Assembly: GCF_027257935.1 (NCBI RefSeq)
Contig: NZ_JANZKW010000002.1
Span: forward strand, 124,001 to 188,000
Reading direction: 5' to 3'
Origin: Chitinimonas sp. BJYL2
GTDB lineage: Bacteria; Pseudomonadota; Gammaproteobacteria; Burkholderiales; Chitinimonadaceae
DNA length: 64,000 nt
Both the position numbers and the translations under genes were made by a program. Position 1 is the first letter of the stretch. The number at the start of each line of letters is the position of its first letter. Positions 1 through 10,412 of the stretch are shown one piece after another. The notes beneath the pieces were generated by a model. The model saw nothing but the letters and a program-made list of their open reading frames with translations. It did no database searches and was not told where the DNA came from.

Positions 1-233
1 ACGCTTGCCGAGCTGGCTTGCGTGCTCATGCATCCGGGTCGACAGAGCGTACTTGGCCGCCCGAATGTCTGCTGCAGCGGCCTGGTTGCACCTGGGTGGT
101 GAGGGACAGCTGCGTGGACGCTCGCCAAACTGGCTGAGACTTCAAATGAAGCGGACCGGCTAACATGTTGAGATTCTTGCGTTTCTGGCACTTCAGTTCC
201 AAACTTGAAAATCCAACGTCATAAACGGGAACG
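1..233. other. Leader region upstream of flgA, no gene seen
   Basis: No convincing coding frame is seen here. It holds a degenerate sigma-54-like element at 186-201 and one TTGCCG hexamer at 5-10, the hexamer that is repeated upstream of the other flagellar sigma-54 promoters in this window. Confidence 0.5.
186..201 (+). promoter_or_regulatory. Weak sigma-54-like promoter for flgA
   Basis: Reads TGGCAC-N6-TCCA, so the -24 half matches the flgB, flgF, flgJ and fliC promoters of this window but the -12 GC dinucleotide, normally almost invariant, is CC. It lies about 33 bases before the flgA ATG, a plausible distance. It may be a decayed or non-functional site. Confidence 0.3.
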
Positions 234-920
234 ATGTTGTTCAGATTGCTGCTAGCCCTGTTGCTGCTGTGTCCGTTTGCCTTGGCGGCCGAGTCCCGCC
301 AGAGCCTTGAGGCGATTAACGATGCGGCAACCCGTTTCCTGTCGGCACAGCTCGACAGCTACGGCCCGCGTGCGAGTTTTCAGCTGGGACGGCTCGACAA
401 CCGGCTCAATCTGGCGCCTTGCCAGAAGCTTGATGTGCAGCTTGCGCAAGGTAATCGGTTGATCGGGAATACCAGCCTGCGCATCAGTTGCGGCAAGGGC
501 GCGCGCTGGGCGGTGAACCTGCCTGCGGCCATCTCGATCCAGTCGGATTACTGGGTCAGCGCCCGTGCCTTGCCAGGCGGGTATGAAATCACCGAGAACG
601 ACATCGAGAAGCGCACGGCTGATCTGGCCACCCTGCCCGCTACCGTGATCGTGGACTTCACCCAGGCTATTGGCCGTACCGTGATTGGCGGCATTCCCGC
701 TGCTGCGCCATTACGCAGCGATTTGCTGCGTGCACCGTATGCCGTGAAGGTCAATGAGTACGTCAAGGTGCTCGCATCGGGCCAGGGTTTTGAAGTGGCC
801 AGCGAAGGCCGCGCACTGGGCAATGCCAATGAAGGCCAGAATGTCAGTGTGAAGATGGCTACCGGCGCCATCGTGCAGGGTGTGGCCCGTGCTTCGGGCA
901 CGGTTGAAATCCGCTACTGA
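234..920 (+). CDS. flgA: FlgA, flagellar P-ring assembly chaperone
   Basis: 228 aa, the usual length for periplasmic FlgA, which helps FlgI polymerise into the P-ring around the rod. A hydrophobic signal peptide covers residues 1-18 with an ALA-A type cleavage site. The C-terminal half contains the SAF-like domain (YWVSARALPGGYEITENDI around residue 105) typical of the family. It stands alone here: the gene that follows is ribF, and the flgBCDEFGHIJKL cluster begins about 53 kb away on the other strand. In enterobacteria flgA is divergent from flgB, so this locus has probably been split by rearrangement. Confidence 0.93.
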   Translation: MLFRLLLALLLLCPFALAAESRQSLEAINDAATRFLSAQLDSYGPRASFQLGRLDNRLNLAPCQKLDVQLAQGNRLIGNTSLRISCGKGARWAVNLPAAISIQSDYWVSARALPGGYEITENDIEKRTADLATLPATVIVDFTQAIGRTVIGGIPAAAPLRSDLLRAPYAVKVNEYVKVLASGQGFEVASEGRALGNANEGQNVSVKMATGAIVQGVARASGTVEIRY

Positions 921-991
921 TACCCCAGCCGCCTGAAAATACACTGTTTTTTGCATGCCGATGGCCGGCCCGGGCATAGACCCCTATCGCC

Positions 992-1019
992 CCCGCAAGT
1001 AGAATTGCGGGTTCCTTTT
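992..1019 (+). terminator. Probable rho-independent terminator after flgA
   Basis: A 7-bp perfect stem CCCGCAA/TTGCGGG with a 6-base loop is followed by TTCCTTTT. It separates flgA from ribF, whose start codon is 17 bases further on, so ribF probably has its own promoter or depends on read-through. Confidence 0.5.
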
Positions 1020-1035
1020 CCGGCGTCTTCCTTGC

Positions 1036-1992
1036 ATGCAGGTTTTCCGTGGCCTCCCCTTCCGATCTGCCGGCGCGTGCGCGTTGACCATCGGCAACTT
1101 CGATGGTCTGCACCTCGGCCATCGGGCCATGCTCGAACGCCTGATCCGCACGGCCCGTGAGCGTGGCCTGCCCGCTGCGGTGCTGACCTTCGAGCCGCAC
1201 CCGCGCGAACTGTTCACGCCCGACGCTGCGCCCGCACGGCTTTCCAGCCTGCGTGAAAAGCTCGAACTGCTGCGTGATGCTGGCGTGGACCGGGTTTATC
1301 TTGCCCATTTCAATCGCGCCTTTGCCAGTCTGGATACGGACGCCTTTGCGCGCGATGTGCTGGCTGCGCAGGTCGGCGCGCGTCATGTACTCGTGGGCGA
1401 TGACTTTCGTTTCGGCAAGGCGCGCGCTGGCGATACGACCAAGCTGGCCGAGCTGGGCCAGCAGCATGGTTTCAGCACCGATGTCATGCACGAAGTGGCG
1501 CTAGGCGAGCAGCGTGTATCCAGTACCTCAGTACGCACCGCGCTTGCCGCAGGTGATATGGCTGCCGCCAGCCGCTTGCTGGGCCGCCCTTACAGCATCA
1601 GCGGCCGCGTCAAGCATGGCCGCAAGCTGGGTCGCGAGATTGGTTTCCCCACGGCCAACATCCAGGTCAAACACAATCGCCCGCCGGTGACCGGGATTTT
1701 CGTGGTCGAAGTCCACGGTCTGGGCGCGCCGATTGCCGGCGCTGCCAGCCTGGGTTTGCAACCGACGGTGGATCATTCGGGTCTGATGTCGCTGGAAGTG
1801 CATTTGCTGGACTTCAGCGGCGACATTTACGGCCAGCATCTGCGCGTGGATTTTCTCAAGAAGCTGCGCGACGAAATCAAATACGAAGGACTGGACCCGC
1901 TGATTGCGCAAATCCGCCGCGATGTGGATGCCACGCGCGCCTGGTTCCGCGAGCGCCAGCACAGCGAACGAATTATCAGCCCCCGTCCGTAA
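1036..1992 (+). CDS. ribF: RibF, bifunctional riboflavin kinase / FAD synthetase
   Basis: 318 aa, the standard length. Phosphorylates riboflavin to FMN and then adenylates FMN to FAD. The N-terminal nucleotidyltransferase part has the GxFDGxHxGH signature (NFDGLHLGH at residues 21-29) and the SSTSVR motif near residue 160. The C-terminal flavokinase domain has [10 protein letters not shown] around residue 199. The gene starts a ribF-ileS-lspA-ispH run, a conserved order in beta- and gammaproteobacteria. Cytoplasmic. Confidence 0.95.
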   Translation: MQVFRGLPFRSAGACALTIGNFDGLHLGHRAMLERLIRTARERGLPAAVLTFEPHPRELFTPDAAPARLSSLREKLELLRDAGVDRVYLAHFNRAFASLDTDAFARDVLAAQVGARHVLVGDDFRFGKARAGDTTKLAELGQQHGFSTDVMHEVALGEQRVSSTSVRTALAAGDMAAASRLLGRPYSISGRVKHGRKLGREIGFPTANIQVKHNRPPVTGIFVVEVHGLGAPIAGAASLGLQPTVDHSGLMSLEVHLLDFSGDIYGQHLRVDFLKKLRDEIKYEGLDPLIAQIRRDVDATRAWFRERQHSERIISPRP

Positions 1993-2068
1993 GCGGGCGG
2001 GGGAGTACGAATCCTGCGAACCGGCACTGCGCTGGTGTCTCAAACCTGTATTGAACCGATTGCCCATC

Positions 2069-4969
2069 ATGTCCGAACAGAACAAATACCCCGTCAACCT
2101 GCTCGATACGCCCTTCCCCATGCGCGGCGATCTGGCCAAGCGCGAGCCGGGCTTCCTGCAACGCTGGCAGGACCAGAAGCTGTATGAGCGCGTGCGCGCC
2201 GCCAGCGCTGGCCGCCCCAAGTTCATCCTGCACGACGGCCCGCCTTACGCGAACGGCGACATCCACATCGGCCATGCGGTCAACAAGATCCTCAAGGACG
2301 TGATCGTCAAAACCAAGACGATGGCCGGCTTTGACGCGCCCTATGTGCCGGGCTGGGATTGCCACGGCTTGCCGATCGAGCATCAGATCGAAAAAATCGT
2401 GAAGAGCGACAAGACGGCCGTTGCCGCCAACCCCGACATCCACGCCAAGGTCGTCGCTTTCCGCAAGGAAAACGGTCTGGACGAGAAGGCTATCCACCTG
2501 CCGGCTGACTTCGTGCGCACGCTGTGCCGCGAATATGCCGAGAAGCAGATTGAGCGCCAGAAGAAGGACTTCATCCGTCTGGGCATCGTCGGTGACTGGG
2601 CCAACCCTTACAAGACCATGGCCTTCGACACCGAAGCCAACATCATCCGCACGCTGGGCCAGATCCATCGTCGCGGCTACCTGGTCAAAGGTCAAAAGCC
2701 CGTGCACTGGTGCGTGGACTGCGGCTCTAGCCTGGCCGAGGCCGAAGTCGAATACGAAGACAAGAACAGCCCGGCTATCGATGTAGCCTTCCCGGTCAAG
2801 GATACGGCCGCGCTGGCGGCCGCCTTCGGCCTGCCGGCCGAGCGCATTGCCGGCGTACCGGCTTACGCCGTGATCTGGACGACCACGCCGTGGACGCTGC
2901 CGGCCAACCGTGCCGTGTGCGTACACCCGGAGCTGACCTACGACCTGATCGAAACGCCCAAGGGCCTGCTGATTCTGGTGCGCGAGCTGGCCGAGGCCGC
3001 GATCAAGCGCTATGGCTTTGAATCGGTGGAAGTTGTTGCTCAGGCGCACGGCAGCAAGCTGGAGCACCTGCGCTTGTCGCACCCGTTCTACGACCGTGAA
3101 TCCCCGATCATCCTTGGCAACCACGTCACGACCGACGCCGGCACCGGCCTGGTCCACACCGCGCCTGCGCACGGCCTGGACGACTGGCTGGTGGGCCAGC
3201 GCTACCATCTGAGCGACGAGAACCCGGTCGGCAACGATGGCCGCTACAAGGCCGGCGTGCCGCTGTACGAAGGCAAGACCGTGTGGGAAGCGAACCCGCT
3301 GGTCATTGAAAAGCTCGTCGAGAACGATGTGCTGCTAGCCAATGTGCGCCTGAATCACAGCTACCCGCACTGCTGGCGCCACAAGACGCCGATCATCTTC
3401 CGCGCGACGGCACAGTGGTTCATCAGCATGGACAAACCCGGCCATGACGTCGGCGCCCTGCGCACCGTGGCGCAAAAGGCCGTCGATGCCACCGAGTTCT
3501 TCCCCGATTGGGGCCGTCCGCGCCTGGAGGCCATGATCAACAACCGCCCCGACTGGTGCGTATCGCGCCAACGTAACTGGGGCGTGCCGATGACCTTCTT
3601 CGTCCACAAGGTAACGGGTGAACTGCATCCGCGTTCGCTGGGGCTGCTGGAACAAGTGGCCCAACGCGTGGAGAAGACCGGCATCAATGCCTGGTTCCTG
3701 CTCGATGCTGCGGAACTGCTGGGCGATGAAGCCAAGGATTACGACAAGCTCAACGACACACTGGACGTGTGGTTCGACTCGGGCTCGACCCACTTTGCCG
3801 TGATCGGCACCCGCCCCGAACTGCAAAAAGCCGGCATGGCCGAAGGTGAGCCGCCGGCGGATCTGTACCTGGAAGGTTCGGACCAGCATCGCGGCTGGTT
3901 CCAGTCCAGCTTGCTGACCTCGTGCGCCACCCGTGGCCACGCGCCCTACAAGCAATTGCTGACACACGGCTTCACCGTGGATGGCAAGGGCGAGAAGATG
4001 TCCAAGTCCAAGGGCAATGTGGTCGCGCCGCAGAAGGTCATCGACCAATACGGCGCCGACATGCTGCGCCTATGGGTGGCCAGTACCGATTACTCGGGCG
4101 AGATGAGCATCTCCGATGAAATCCTCAAGCGCGTGGCCGACAGCTACCGCCGCGTGCGCAACACGCTGCGCTTCTTGCTGGCCAACCTCAGCGACTTCAA
4201 CGCCGCGACGGATCTGGTCGCCCCTGATCAGCTCCTGACCATCGACCGCTATGCGCTGGTCATGGCCCAGCAGGTGCAGGAAGCCGTGACCGCCGATTAC
4301 GCGCGCTACAGCTTCCATACGGCCATGCAGACCATCCACCACTACTGTGCGGATGATCTGGGCGGCTTTTATCTGGATATCCTCAAGGATCGTCTTTACA
4401 CCACGGCGGCCAACAGCCCGGCCCGGCGCTCGGCACAGACCGCGCTGTATCACCTGACACGCAGCCTGGCGTTGTTGCTGGGTCCGATCCTCAGCTACAC
4501 GGCTGACGAAGTGTGGAGCACGTTGAACGGCAATACCGATGACAACACTTTGCTGCACACTTGGTATGAGATTCCTCAACCCGCCGATGCAGAGAGTCTT
4601 GTGACCAATTGGGCAGTAATCCGTGAGGTTCGTGCTGCCGCAATGAAGCGTATTGAGGAAAAGCGCGAGGCAAAGGAAATTGGTTCCAGCCTGCAGGCTG
4701 AGTTGGAGCTGGCATACGAGCCAACCTCAACCATTCCCGAATTGCTAATGTCGTTGGGTGATGATCTGAAGTTCGTTTTCATCACTTCCGGAGTGAATGT
4801 TGTGGAGTCTGATGTGCCTGATATCCACGTCAAACCTTCCACCGCTGCCAAGTGCGAACGCTGCTGGCACTACCGCCTCGATGTCGGTACCCATCCAGAA
4901 CACAATACGCTGTGCGGCCGCTGCGTCAGCAATCTGTTCGGTTCGGGCGAGGAGCGTCAGCATGCCTAA
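2069..4969 (+). CDS. ileS: IleS, isoleucyl-tRNA synthetase
   Basis: 966 aa class I aminoacyl-tRNA synthetase that charges tRNA-Ile and edits valine. The ATG at 2069 is chosen because [20 protein letters not shown] is the usual family N-terminus; the 55 codons upstream overlap ribF in another frame. Visible motifs: HIGH at 66-69, KMSKS at 643-647, and the C-terminal zinc finger (CERCWHY and LCGRCV) close to the end. Codons from about position 4561 to 4830, in the anticodon-binding region, are clearly less G+C-rich than the rest of the gene. The stop overlaps the lspA start by 8 bases. Confidence 0.97.
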   Translation: MSEQNKYPVNLLDTPFPMRGDLAKREPGFLQRWQDQKLYERVRAASAGRPKFILHDGPPYANGDIHIGHAVNKILKDVIVKTKTMAGFDAPYVPGWDCHGLPIEHQIEKIVKSDKTAVAANPDIHAKVVAFRKENGLDEKAIHLPADFVRTLCREYAEKQIERQKKDFIRLGIVGDWANPYKTMAFDTEANIIRTLGQIHRRGYLVKGQKPVHWCVDCGSSLAEAEVEYEDKNSPAIDVAFPVKDTAALAAAFGLPAERIAGVPAYAVIWTTTPWTLPANRAVCVHPELTYDLIETPKGLLILVRELAEAAIKRYGFESVEVVAQAHGSKLEHLRLSHPFYDRESPIILGNHVTTDAGTGLVHTAPAHGLDDWLVGQRYHLSDENPVGNDGRYKAGVPLYEGKTVWEANPLVIEKLVENDVLLANVRLNHSYPHCWRHKTPIIFRATAQWFISMDKPGHDVGALRTVAQKAVDATEFFPDWGRPRLEAMINNRPDWCVSRQRNWGVPMTFFVHKVTGELHPRSLGLLEQVAQRVEKTGINAWFLLDAAELLGDEAKDYDKLNDTLDVWFDSGSTHFAVIGTRPELQKAGMAEGEPPADLYLEGSDQHRGWFQSSLLTSCATRGHAPYKQLLTHGFTVDGKGEKMSKSKGNVVAPQKVIDQYGADMLRLWVASTDYSGEMSISDEILKRVADSYRRVRNTLRFLLANLSDFNAATDLVAPDQLLTIDRYALVMAQQVQEAVTADYARYSFHTAMQTIHHYCADDLGGFYLDILKDRLYTTAANSPARRSAQTALYHLTRSLALLLGPILSYTADEVWSTLNGNTDDNTLLHTWYEIPQPADAESLVTNWAVIREVRAAAMKRIEEKREAKEIGSSLQAELELAYEPTSTIPELLMSLGDDLKFVFITSGVNVVESDVPDIHVKPSTAAKCERCWHYRLDVGTHPEHNTLCGRCVSNLFGSGEERQHA

Positions 4970-5513
4970 GTTCGGCTCCCGTCCCGGTGCCTACGGTCCC
5001 AAGTTCTTGCAGCACGGTTCTACGCGCTGGTTCATTCTGGCGTTCATGGTGATCCTGTTCGATCAGACCACCAAGTTGCTGATTGAAGCCGCATTCGATT
5101 TTGGTCACGTGATGCCGGTCTTCCCTGGCTTCAATCTGGTGCTGACCTACAACCCCGGCGCGGCTTTCAGCTTTCTGGCCGATGCTGGCGGCTGGCAGCG
5201 CCACTTCTTTACTGTGCTGGCATTGGTCGTATCGGCGGTCATCATCGTGGTGCTGCGAAAGCACTGGGCCCAGCGGCGCTTTGCGTTGGCGCTGGCGCTG
5301 GTGCTTGGCGGCGCCATCGGCAATGTGATCGACCGCATTGCCTACGGCCACGTCATCGATTTTCTCGATGTGTACTGGGGTAATGCCCACTGGCCGGCCT
5401 TCAATATTGCCGACGCAGCGATCTGCGTGGGCGCAGTCCTGATTGCACTGGATGGCTTTCTGGCGCCCAAGCCCGGTAGTGATGCGACCCAATCCAAGGA
5501 AACCACGTCATGA
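4962..5513 (+). CDS. lspA: LspA, lipoprotein signal peptidase II
   Basis: 183 aa inner-membrane aspartyl protease that removes the signal peptide of prolipoproteins. The start at 4962 gives the normal length; the frame open further upstream lies inside ileS. Four hydrophobic segments are present. The catalytic aspartates are D124 (GNVIDR) and D151 (FNIADA). About 20 hydrophilic residues precede the first membrane helix, slightly longer than in E. coli. It overlaps ileS by 8 bases and ispH by 4 (ATGA), so the genes are translationally coupled. Its clients include several lipoproteins in this window (FlgH, the GH114-like and RCC1 proteins). Confidence 0.95.
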   Translation: MPKFGSRPGAYGPKFLQHGSTRWFILAFMVILFDQTTKLLIEAAFDFGHVMPVFPGFNLVLTYNPGAAFSFLADAGGWQRHFFTVLALVVSAVIIVVLRKHWAQRRFALALALVLGGAIGNVIDRIAYGHVIDFLDVYWGNAHWPAFNIADAAICVGAVLIALDGFLAPKPGSDATQSKETTS

Positions 5514-6463
5514 GCAAACAGATCATTCTCGCTAATCCGCGTGGTTTCTGCGCCGGGGTAGACCGCGCGATTGCGATTGTGGAACGTGCGCTGGCGCAGT
5601 TTGGCGCGCCGATCTACGTCCGCCACGAAGTCGTGCACAACAAGTTCGTGGTGGAAGACTTGCGCCAGAAAGGCGCGATCTTCATCGAGGACCTGGTCGA
5701 GGTACCGGTGGGTGCCACGCTGATTTATTCGGCCCACGGCGTGCCGCTGTCAGTTCGCGCCGAGGCCGAAACCCGCGGCCTAAAGGTATTTGATGCGACC
5801 TGTCCGCTGGTGACCAAGGTGCATGTCGAGGTCAAGAAACTGCGTGAGCAAGGTTACGAGATCATCATGATCGGCCATGCCGGCCACCCTGAGGTAGAAG
5901 GTACAATGGGTCAGTCGCAGGGGGGCATGTATCTGGTGGAAGACGCCGATGATGTGGCGACGGTGGCGGTACGCGATCCACACAAGCTGGCCTATGTAAC
6001 GCAGACCACGCTGAGTGTGGATGATGCGGCGCAGGTCGTCAGTGCGCTCAGGCAGCGTTTTCCCGACATCGTCGGTCCCAAGAAAGACGACATCTGCTAC
6101 GCCACCCAGAACCGTCAGGACGCAGTCAAGAAGCTCTCGGACAAGGCCGATGTGGTCGTGGTGGTTGGCTCACCTAATAGCTCCAACTCCAATCGTCTGC
6201 GTGAAGTCGCCGCCAATGCCGGGCTGGATGCCTATCTGGTGGACAACGCTACGGAGTTGCAGGCTGACTGGTTTGCCGGCAAGCAGCATATCGGCGTCAG
6301 TGCCGGCGCCTCGGCACCGGAGATTCTGGTTCGTGAGGTGATCGAGCGCATCCAGAGCTTTGGCGCCAGCTCGGTAACCGAACTGGATGGCACGCCAGAG
6401 GGCGTGGTGTTCTCGCTACCCAAGGGACTGACCGGCACGGCCGACCCTCGCCAGCCTGCCTGA
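5510..6463 (+). CDS. ispH: IspH, HMBPP reductase
   Basis: 317 aa, standard length. [4Fe-4S] enzyme that makes isopentenyl and dimethylallyl diphosphate in the last step of the MEP pathway. The three cluster cysteines are visible: C14 ([10 protein letters not shown]), C98 (DATCPLV) and C196 (ICYATQ). The start codon overlaps the lspA stop. It is the last gene of the ribF-ileS-lspA-ispH run and converges on the GH114-like gene; the 18-base gap has only a short hairpin. Confidence 0.97.
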   Translation: MSKQIILANPRGFCAGVDRAIAIVERALAQFGAPIYVRHEVVHNKFVVEDLRQKGAIFIEDLVEVPVGATLIYSAHGVPLSVRAEAETRGLKVFDATCPLVTKVHVEVKKLREQGYEIIMIGHAGHPEVEGTMGQSQGGMYLVEDADDVATVAVRDPHKLAYVTQTTLSVDDAAQVVSALRQRFPDIVGPKKDDICYATQNRQDAVKKLSDKADVVVVVGSPNSSNSNRLREVAANAGLDAYLVDNATELQADWFAGKQHIGVSAGASAPEILVREVIERIQSFGASSVTELDGTPEGVVFSLPKGLTGTADPRQPA

Positions 6464-6481
6464 TTGCGCCAAGCCCGGTTA

Positions 6482-7372
6482 TCAGGCCGGGCAGACTTGT
6501 CGTTCGGCGTTCAGCGTGCGTCGTTTGAGGATAAGACTCAGCCCGAGGTTCTTGGCGACCGGGCAGGCAGTGGTGGTGGTCTGGCCGGTCTCCAGGTACT
6601 CGATGGCGAACACAGGCTTGCCAGCGTCCAGCAAGGGTTTGGTCTTGTCGCACCAATTGCCCTGCACACAACTCTCCACGATGGCGAAGTCGAACGAGGC
6701 AGCCAGCTGCCCGACATGGTTCGGGTCGTTTTTCATTCCGATGGCCAAACCACGTGCATGGGCCTCTGCGGCCAGCCAGCGACTGTAGGCACGCTGCTGC
6801 ATGGCGCTGATGGTAAAGCCGGTTGCCTGCGTATAGCTGTCGAGGTTGTCCGGGGCGACGCCATCAAATCCTTTGGATTTGCACAGATCGAGACGCGCCC
6901 GCATCAGAGGTGCGAGCTGATCCCAGGCGGCGATATTGAGCCACTTCTCGCCGGGCCAGCCGGCATAGTCATTGCCGATGATGGCAGTAGGGAACGCATC
7001 TTTGTCGGGGCGCCAGTTTTCCCACGCGCCAGCATTCAGATAGCACAGCACGCGACTCCCCTTGGCCTTGAGCGCAGCGATCGTTTCCACGCTGGTATCG
7101 AAGAGATCCACGTCGAAGACGTCGGCATTCACGGTCTGATCAACCACGCCAAAATACTGGATCTGCCAGCTGCTTCCCTTGGTCGGCTTCCACCAGCTGC
7201 TGGCTGGTGACGGTGAGGGATAGCTAAGGTCGGGCGGTTCTGTAGGGGTCGTGCTGCCGCCACCGCCGTCACCACCCCCACAGGCGGTCAGAAGTAAAGG
7301 CAGGCAAGCCATTGCCATGCTGGCGCGCAGGATGCGCCGCGGTGTCATGCTGGATGGTTTGCGCATCACCAT
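6482..7372 (-). CDS. Lipoprotein with GH114-like (TM1410) domain
   Basis: 296 aa. A lipobox LLLTAC ends at C31, followed by a Gly/Ser/Thr/Pro linker to about residue 60. The remainder resembles the glycoside hydrolase 114 / TM1410 family, a TIM barrel: WQIQYFG, LCYLNAGAWENWRPD, KGFDGVAPDNLDSY and AIVESC are the characteristic strand ends. Characterised GH114 members are endo-alpha-1,4-polygalactosaminidases acting on exopolysaccharide; the substrate here is unknown. The start overlaps the end of the upstream oxidoreductase gene by a few bases; M3 (7366) is an alternative start. Confidence 0.75.
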   Translation of the reverse strand: MVMRKPSSMTPRRILRASMAMACLPLLLTACGGGDGGGGSTTPTEPPDLSYPSPSPASSWWKPTKGSSWQIQYFGVVDQTVNADVFDVDLFDTSVETIAALKAKGSRVLCYLNAGAWENWRPDKDAFPTAIIGNDYAGWPGEKWLNIAAWDQLAPLMRARLDLCKSKGFDGVAPDNLDSYTQATGFTISAMQQRAYSRWLAAEAHARGLAIGMKNDPNHVGQLAASFDFAIVESCVQGNWCDKTKPLLDAGKPVFAIEYLETGQTTTTACPVAKNLGLSLILKRRTLNAERQVCPA

Positions 7373-8340
7373 AGTAGTACCACCTTACCTTGATTGAGAT
7401 TGGCATCCAGCCGTGTATGCGCTGCTGCCACCGCGTCTGCGGCAAAGACTTGGTCGAGCGTGATCTTGATCCTGCCGGCCAGAATGGCGGGAACGATAGC
7501 GTCAGCCAATGCGCGGCTCAGTGCCGCTTTGATGTCCAGGGGCTGGGGACGCAAGGTGGAGCCTCGCACACTCAAGCGCTTGACCAGCAGTCTGCCCAGA
7601 TCCAGCTGCCCCGTCGAGCCACCCAGCAGACCGATCACCAGTAATCGACCATCAGGGCGCAGGCATTGCAGATTGCGTGGCAGATAGTCGCCGCCTACGC
7701 AGTCCAGAATTACATCCACACCGCCTTGTTGTTTGACCACCGCCGCAAAGTCTTCTTGGCGATAAATGATGGCTTGCGCACCCATTGCGCGGCAGAACTC
7801 GGCTTTTTCCGGTGTACCCGTCGTTGCCAGCACCGAAGCGCCCTGCCAGCGAGCCAGCTGGATGGCGGCTGCACCTACCGCACTGGCGCCTGCGTGAATC
7901 AGCACTTGTTCACCCGCCTTGAGCTGACCCAGTGTGATCAGGTTGAACCAGGCCGTCATCCAGGCTTCGGGCAGGCTGGCAGCCTCTGCATGTGACCATG
8001 CCTCAGGCTTATGCAGGGCGCAGCCCGCATGCAGACGGGCATATTCGGCATAGCCTCCACCCTCTACCAAGCCGAATACGGCGTCGCCGACGGCAAAATC
8101 CTCCACAGCATCTCCGCAGGCAACCACCGTACCGGAAACCTCCAACCCCAGACCCGGCAGCGCGCCGGGTGGCGCTAGGTAGCGACCCTCACGCTGGAGC
8201 AGATCGGCACGGTTCACACCGGCAGCCGCTACGTGGACCAGCAGTTCATCGGGTTCGATGGTGGGCATGGGCAGTGTGCCCAGATAGAGGGTATCCACCC
8301 CGCCGGGAGCGTGCTGGCAGACGGCGCGCATGGTCTTCAT
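7366..8340 (-). CDS. NAD(P)H:quinone oxidoreductase, PIG3/Qor-type
   Basis: 324 aa medium-chain dehydrogenase/reductase without the structural or catalytic zinc cysteines. The N-terminal GroES-like fold (PPGALPGLGLEVSGTV) is followed by a Rossmann fold with HAGASAVGAAAIQLA. It most resembles the PIG3 / TP53I3-like quinone reductases that use NADPH. It overlaps zapE by 4 bases (ATGA) and the GH114-like gene at its end, so the three genes form one reverse-strand transcription unit without an obvious shared function. Confidence 0.85.
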   Translation of the reverse strand: MKTMRAVCQHAPGGVDTLYLGTLPMPTIEPDELLVHVAAAGVNRADLLQREGRYLAPPGALPGLGLEVSGTVVACGDAVEDFAVGDAVFGLVEGGGYAEYARLHAGCALHKPEAWSHAEAASLPEAWMTAWFNLITLGQLKAGEQVLIHAGASAVGAAAIQLARWQGASVLATTGTPEKAEFCRAMGAQAIIYRQEDFAAVVKQQGGVDVILDCVGGDYLPRNLQCLRPDGRLLVIGLLGGSTGQLDLGRLLVKRLSVRGSTLRPQPLDIKAALSRALADAIVPAILAGRIKITLDQVFAADAVAAAHTRLDANLNQGKVVLLW

Positions 8341-9497
8341 GTGAAAGCCACGTTCAGGGTCGCATCCTTGACCTTGCCCGACTCGTGCGGGAGCGCCAGG
8401 TAATCGTGTGATTGCATTTCAGTGAGACGGCTGGCGGTCCGGAAAAATTCCCCGGCAAAGGTGCCTTCGGTATACAGCTCGTCGATGCCGACTTCCGCCG
8501 ACAGTATCAGCTTGACGCGATAGTCGTAGAACACATCCACCAGCCATGTCAGGCGACGCGCTGCGGAGGAATCCTTGGCGCCGAGTCGGGGTACACCGGA
8601 TACCAGGATCGTGTGGTACTGGCGCGCGAGCCACAGGTAGTCGGTTTGCGATCTTGGGCCATCACACAGCTCCTTGAAGCTGAACCACACAATCCCGGGC
8701 GCGTGCCGCTCGGCCTGTACCCTGCGACCCTCGATCTCCATCTCCTTGGGCAGGTCTTCAGCGGTGGCGAGCTTGGCAAAGATATTGGCAAGGTTTGCAT
8801 CGGCATCAGCACCCAAGGGGGTGAAATAAGTACTCGCCTGCTCCAGGGTCCGCATGCGGTAATCATTGCCGCCATCCACATTGACCACCTCGACATGCCG
8901 CTTGATCAGGTCGATGGCAGGCAGGAAGTTCTGCCGCTGCAAGCCATTGGGATACAGGTCGTCCGGTGCGTAGTTGCTGGTGGCGATGAGCACCACACCC
9001 AGATCAAACAGATGGGTGAATAGTCGGCCAAGGATCATCGCATCGGCGATATCCGAGACATGGAACTCGTCGAAGCACAGCACACGGGTATCGCGTGCAA
9101 TATTGGCCGCCACAATGGCGAGGGGATCTGCTTCATTCTTGAGCAAGCGCAAACCATCGTGCACCTCCTGCATGAAATGATGGAAATGCAGACGCCGTTT
9201 GCGCCGGAATGGCAGGCAGGCAAAGAAGCCATCCATCAGGAAACTCTTGCCCCGCCCTACTCCACCCCAGAAGTAGAGCCCCTTGGGCACATCCGGTGAT
9301 GGCAGCAGACTGCGGCCAAACAGGCGGTCGCGCTTGCGCTTGAATTCGAGCAACTCATCGTACAGACGCTGCAAATGGGCAATCGCCTGCTCTTGCGCCG
9401 GATCACGCTGAAAGCCCTCATGCCTGGCAGCGGCTTCATACCATTGCCTGGGGGGGATGCCGACGGCAATGCCGGCGGTAAAAACATGTTGTGACAT
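8337..9497 (-). CDS. zapE: ZapE, AFG1-like cell-division ATPase
   Basis: 386 aa from the M at 9497, which begins MSQHVFTAG; 20 more in-frame codons upstream do not look like coding sequence. AFG1/ZapE family P-loop ATPase that binds the Z-ring in E. coli during late division. Walker A is GGVGRGKSF (about residues 78-86) and Walker B is LCFDEFHVSD. First gene of a three-gene reverse-strand run; divergent from phaB. Confidence 0.93.
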   Translation of the reverse strand: MSQHVFTAGIAVGIPPRQWYEAAARHEGFQRDPAQEQAIAHLQRLYDELLEFKRKRDRLFGRSLLPSPDVPKGLYFWGGVGRGKSFLMDGFFACLPFRRKRRLHFHHFMQEVHDGLRLLKNEADPLAIVAANIARDTRVLCFDEFHVSDIADAMILGRLFTHLFDLGVVLIATSNYAPDDLYPNGLQRQNFLPAIDLIKRHVEVVNVDGGNDYRMRTLEQASTYFTPLGADADANLANIFAKLATAEDLPKEMEIEGRRVQAERHAPGIVWFSFKELCDGPRSQTDYLWLARQYHTILVSGVPRLGAKDSSAARRLTWLVDVFYDYRVKLILSAEVGIDELYTEGTFAGEFFRTASRLTEMQSHDYLALPHESGKVKDATLNVAFT

Positions 9498-9654
9498 AGG
9501 CGTGATTACGAGAGTGGGCCGGGAATTATAACTTTCATGTTTACGTCCAAGACCCATCGTGTCGAGTCGTATATATTGAATGATGACCGCACCGTTGCAT
9601 CTAACAAATTAAAGGGCGGTCACCCCAGGCATGCAAACTCAGGAGAAAGCCAAG

Positions 9655-10389
9655 ATGGCCAGAATCGCACTCGTTACCGGCGGTATGGGCGGCATAGGGA
9701 CCGCCATTTGCCAGAAACTCGCCGACGCGGGGCACACCGTTGTCACCACTTATAGCCGGCCCGGCAAAGAAGTTCAGTGGTTGGCGGATCAGAAAGAGAA
9801 GGGTTATACCTTCCACGCTTATGAATGCGATGTCACCGACTTCGACGCCTGCCAGACCATGGCCGCGCGCGTACTCGCCGAAGTCGGCCCGGTGGATGTG
9901 CTGGTGAACAACGCGGGGATCACGCGTGACACCACTTTCCGCAAGATGAGCAAGATCGATTGGGATGCCGTGATCAGCACCAATCTCGATTCGCTCTTCA
10001 ATATCACCAAACCGTTTGTTGACGGCATGACCGACCGTGGTTTCGGCCGCGTGATCAATATCTCGTCGATCAATGGCCAGAAGGGCCAGTTCGGTCAGAC
10101 CAACTACTCTGCAGCCAAGGCGGGAATGCATGGTTTTACCAAGGCGCTGGCGCAGGAAGTCGCCCGCAAGGGTGTCACCGTCAATACAGTGAGCCCCGGC
10201 TATATCGCTACCGAGATGGTCATGGCAGTGAAGGAAGAAATCCGACAAGCCATCATTTCGGGCATCCCGGTCAACCGGTTGGGTATGCCGGAAGAAGTGG
10301 CTGACCTGATCACCTTCCTGGCAGGCAATCAGGCGGGCTTCATTACCGGTTCGAACATTGCCATTAACGGTGGACAACACATGTTCTGA
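9655..10389 (+). CDS. phaB: PhaB, acetoacetyl-CoA reductase
   Basis: 244-aa-class short-chain dehydrogenase that reduces acetoacetyl-CoA to (R)-3-hydroxybutyryl-CoA for polyhydroxybutyrate synthesis. Start at 9655 is preferred over 9631 because AGGAGA lies 8 bases before it and MARIALVTGG is the normal N-terminus. GGMGGIG (9-15) binds NADPH; the catalytic triad is S138, Y151 and K155. FabG is the main alternative, but the sequence resembles PhaB (GQFGQTNYSAAKAGMHGFTK). No phaA or phaC is next to it. A strong terminator follows. Confidence 0.88.
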   Translation: MARIALVTGGMGGIGTAICQKLADAGHTVVTTYSRPGKEVQWLADQKEKGYTFHAYECDVTDFDACQTMAARVLAEVGPVDVLVNNAGITRDTTFRKMSKIDWDAVISTNLDSLFNITKPFVDGMTDRGFGRVINISSINGQKGQFGQTNYSAAKAGMHGFTKALAQEVARKGVTVNTVSPGYIATEMVMAVKEEIRQAIISGIPVNRLGMPEEVADLITFLAGNQAGFITGSNIAINGGQHMF

Positions 10390-10412
10390 TCGCGGTAAAT
10401 ACGCCGCCTCCG

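Noticed and set aside
6473-6492. Hairpin GCCCGG/CCGGGC as a terminator between ispH and the GH114-like gene
   Set aside because: Six-bp stem with no U-run on either strand, and it overlaps the end of the GH114-like gene. Too weak to annotate.
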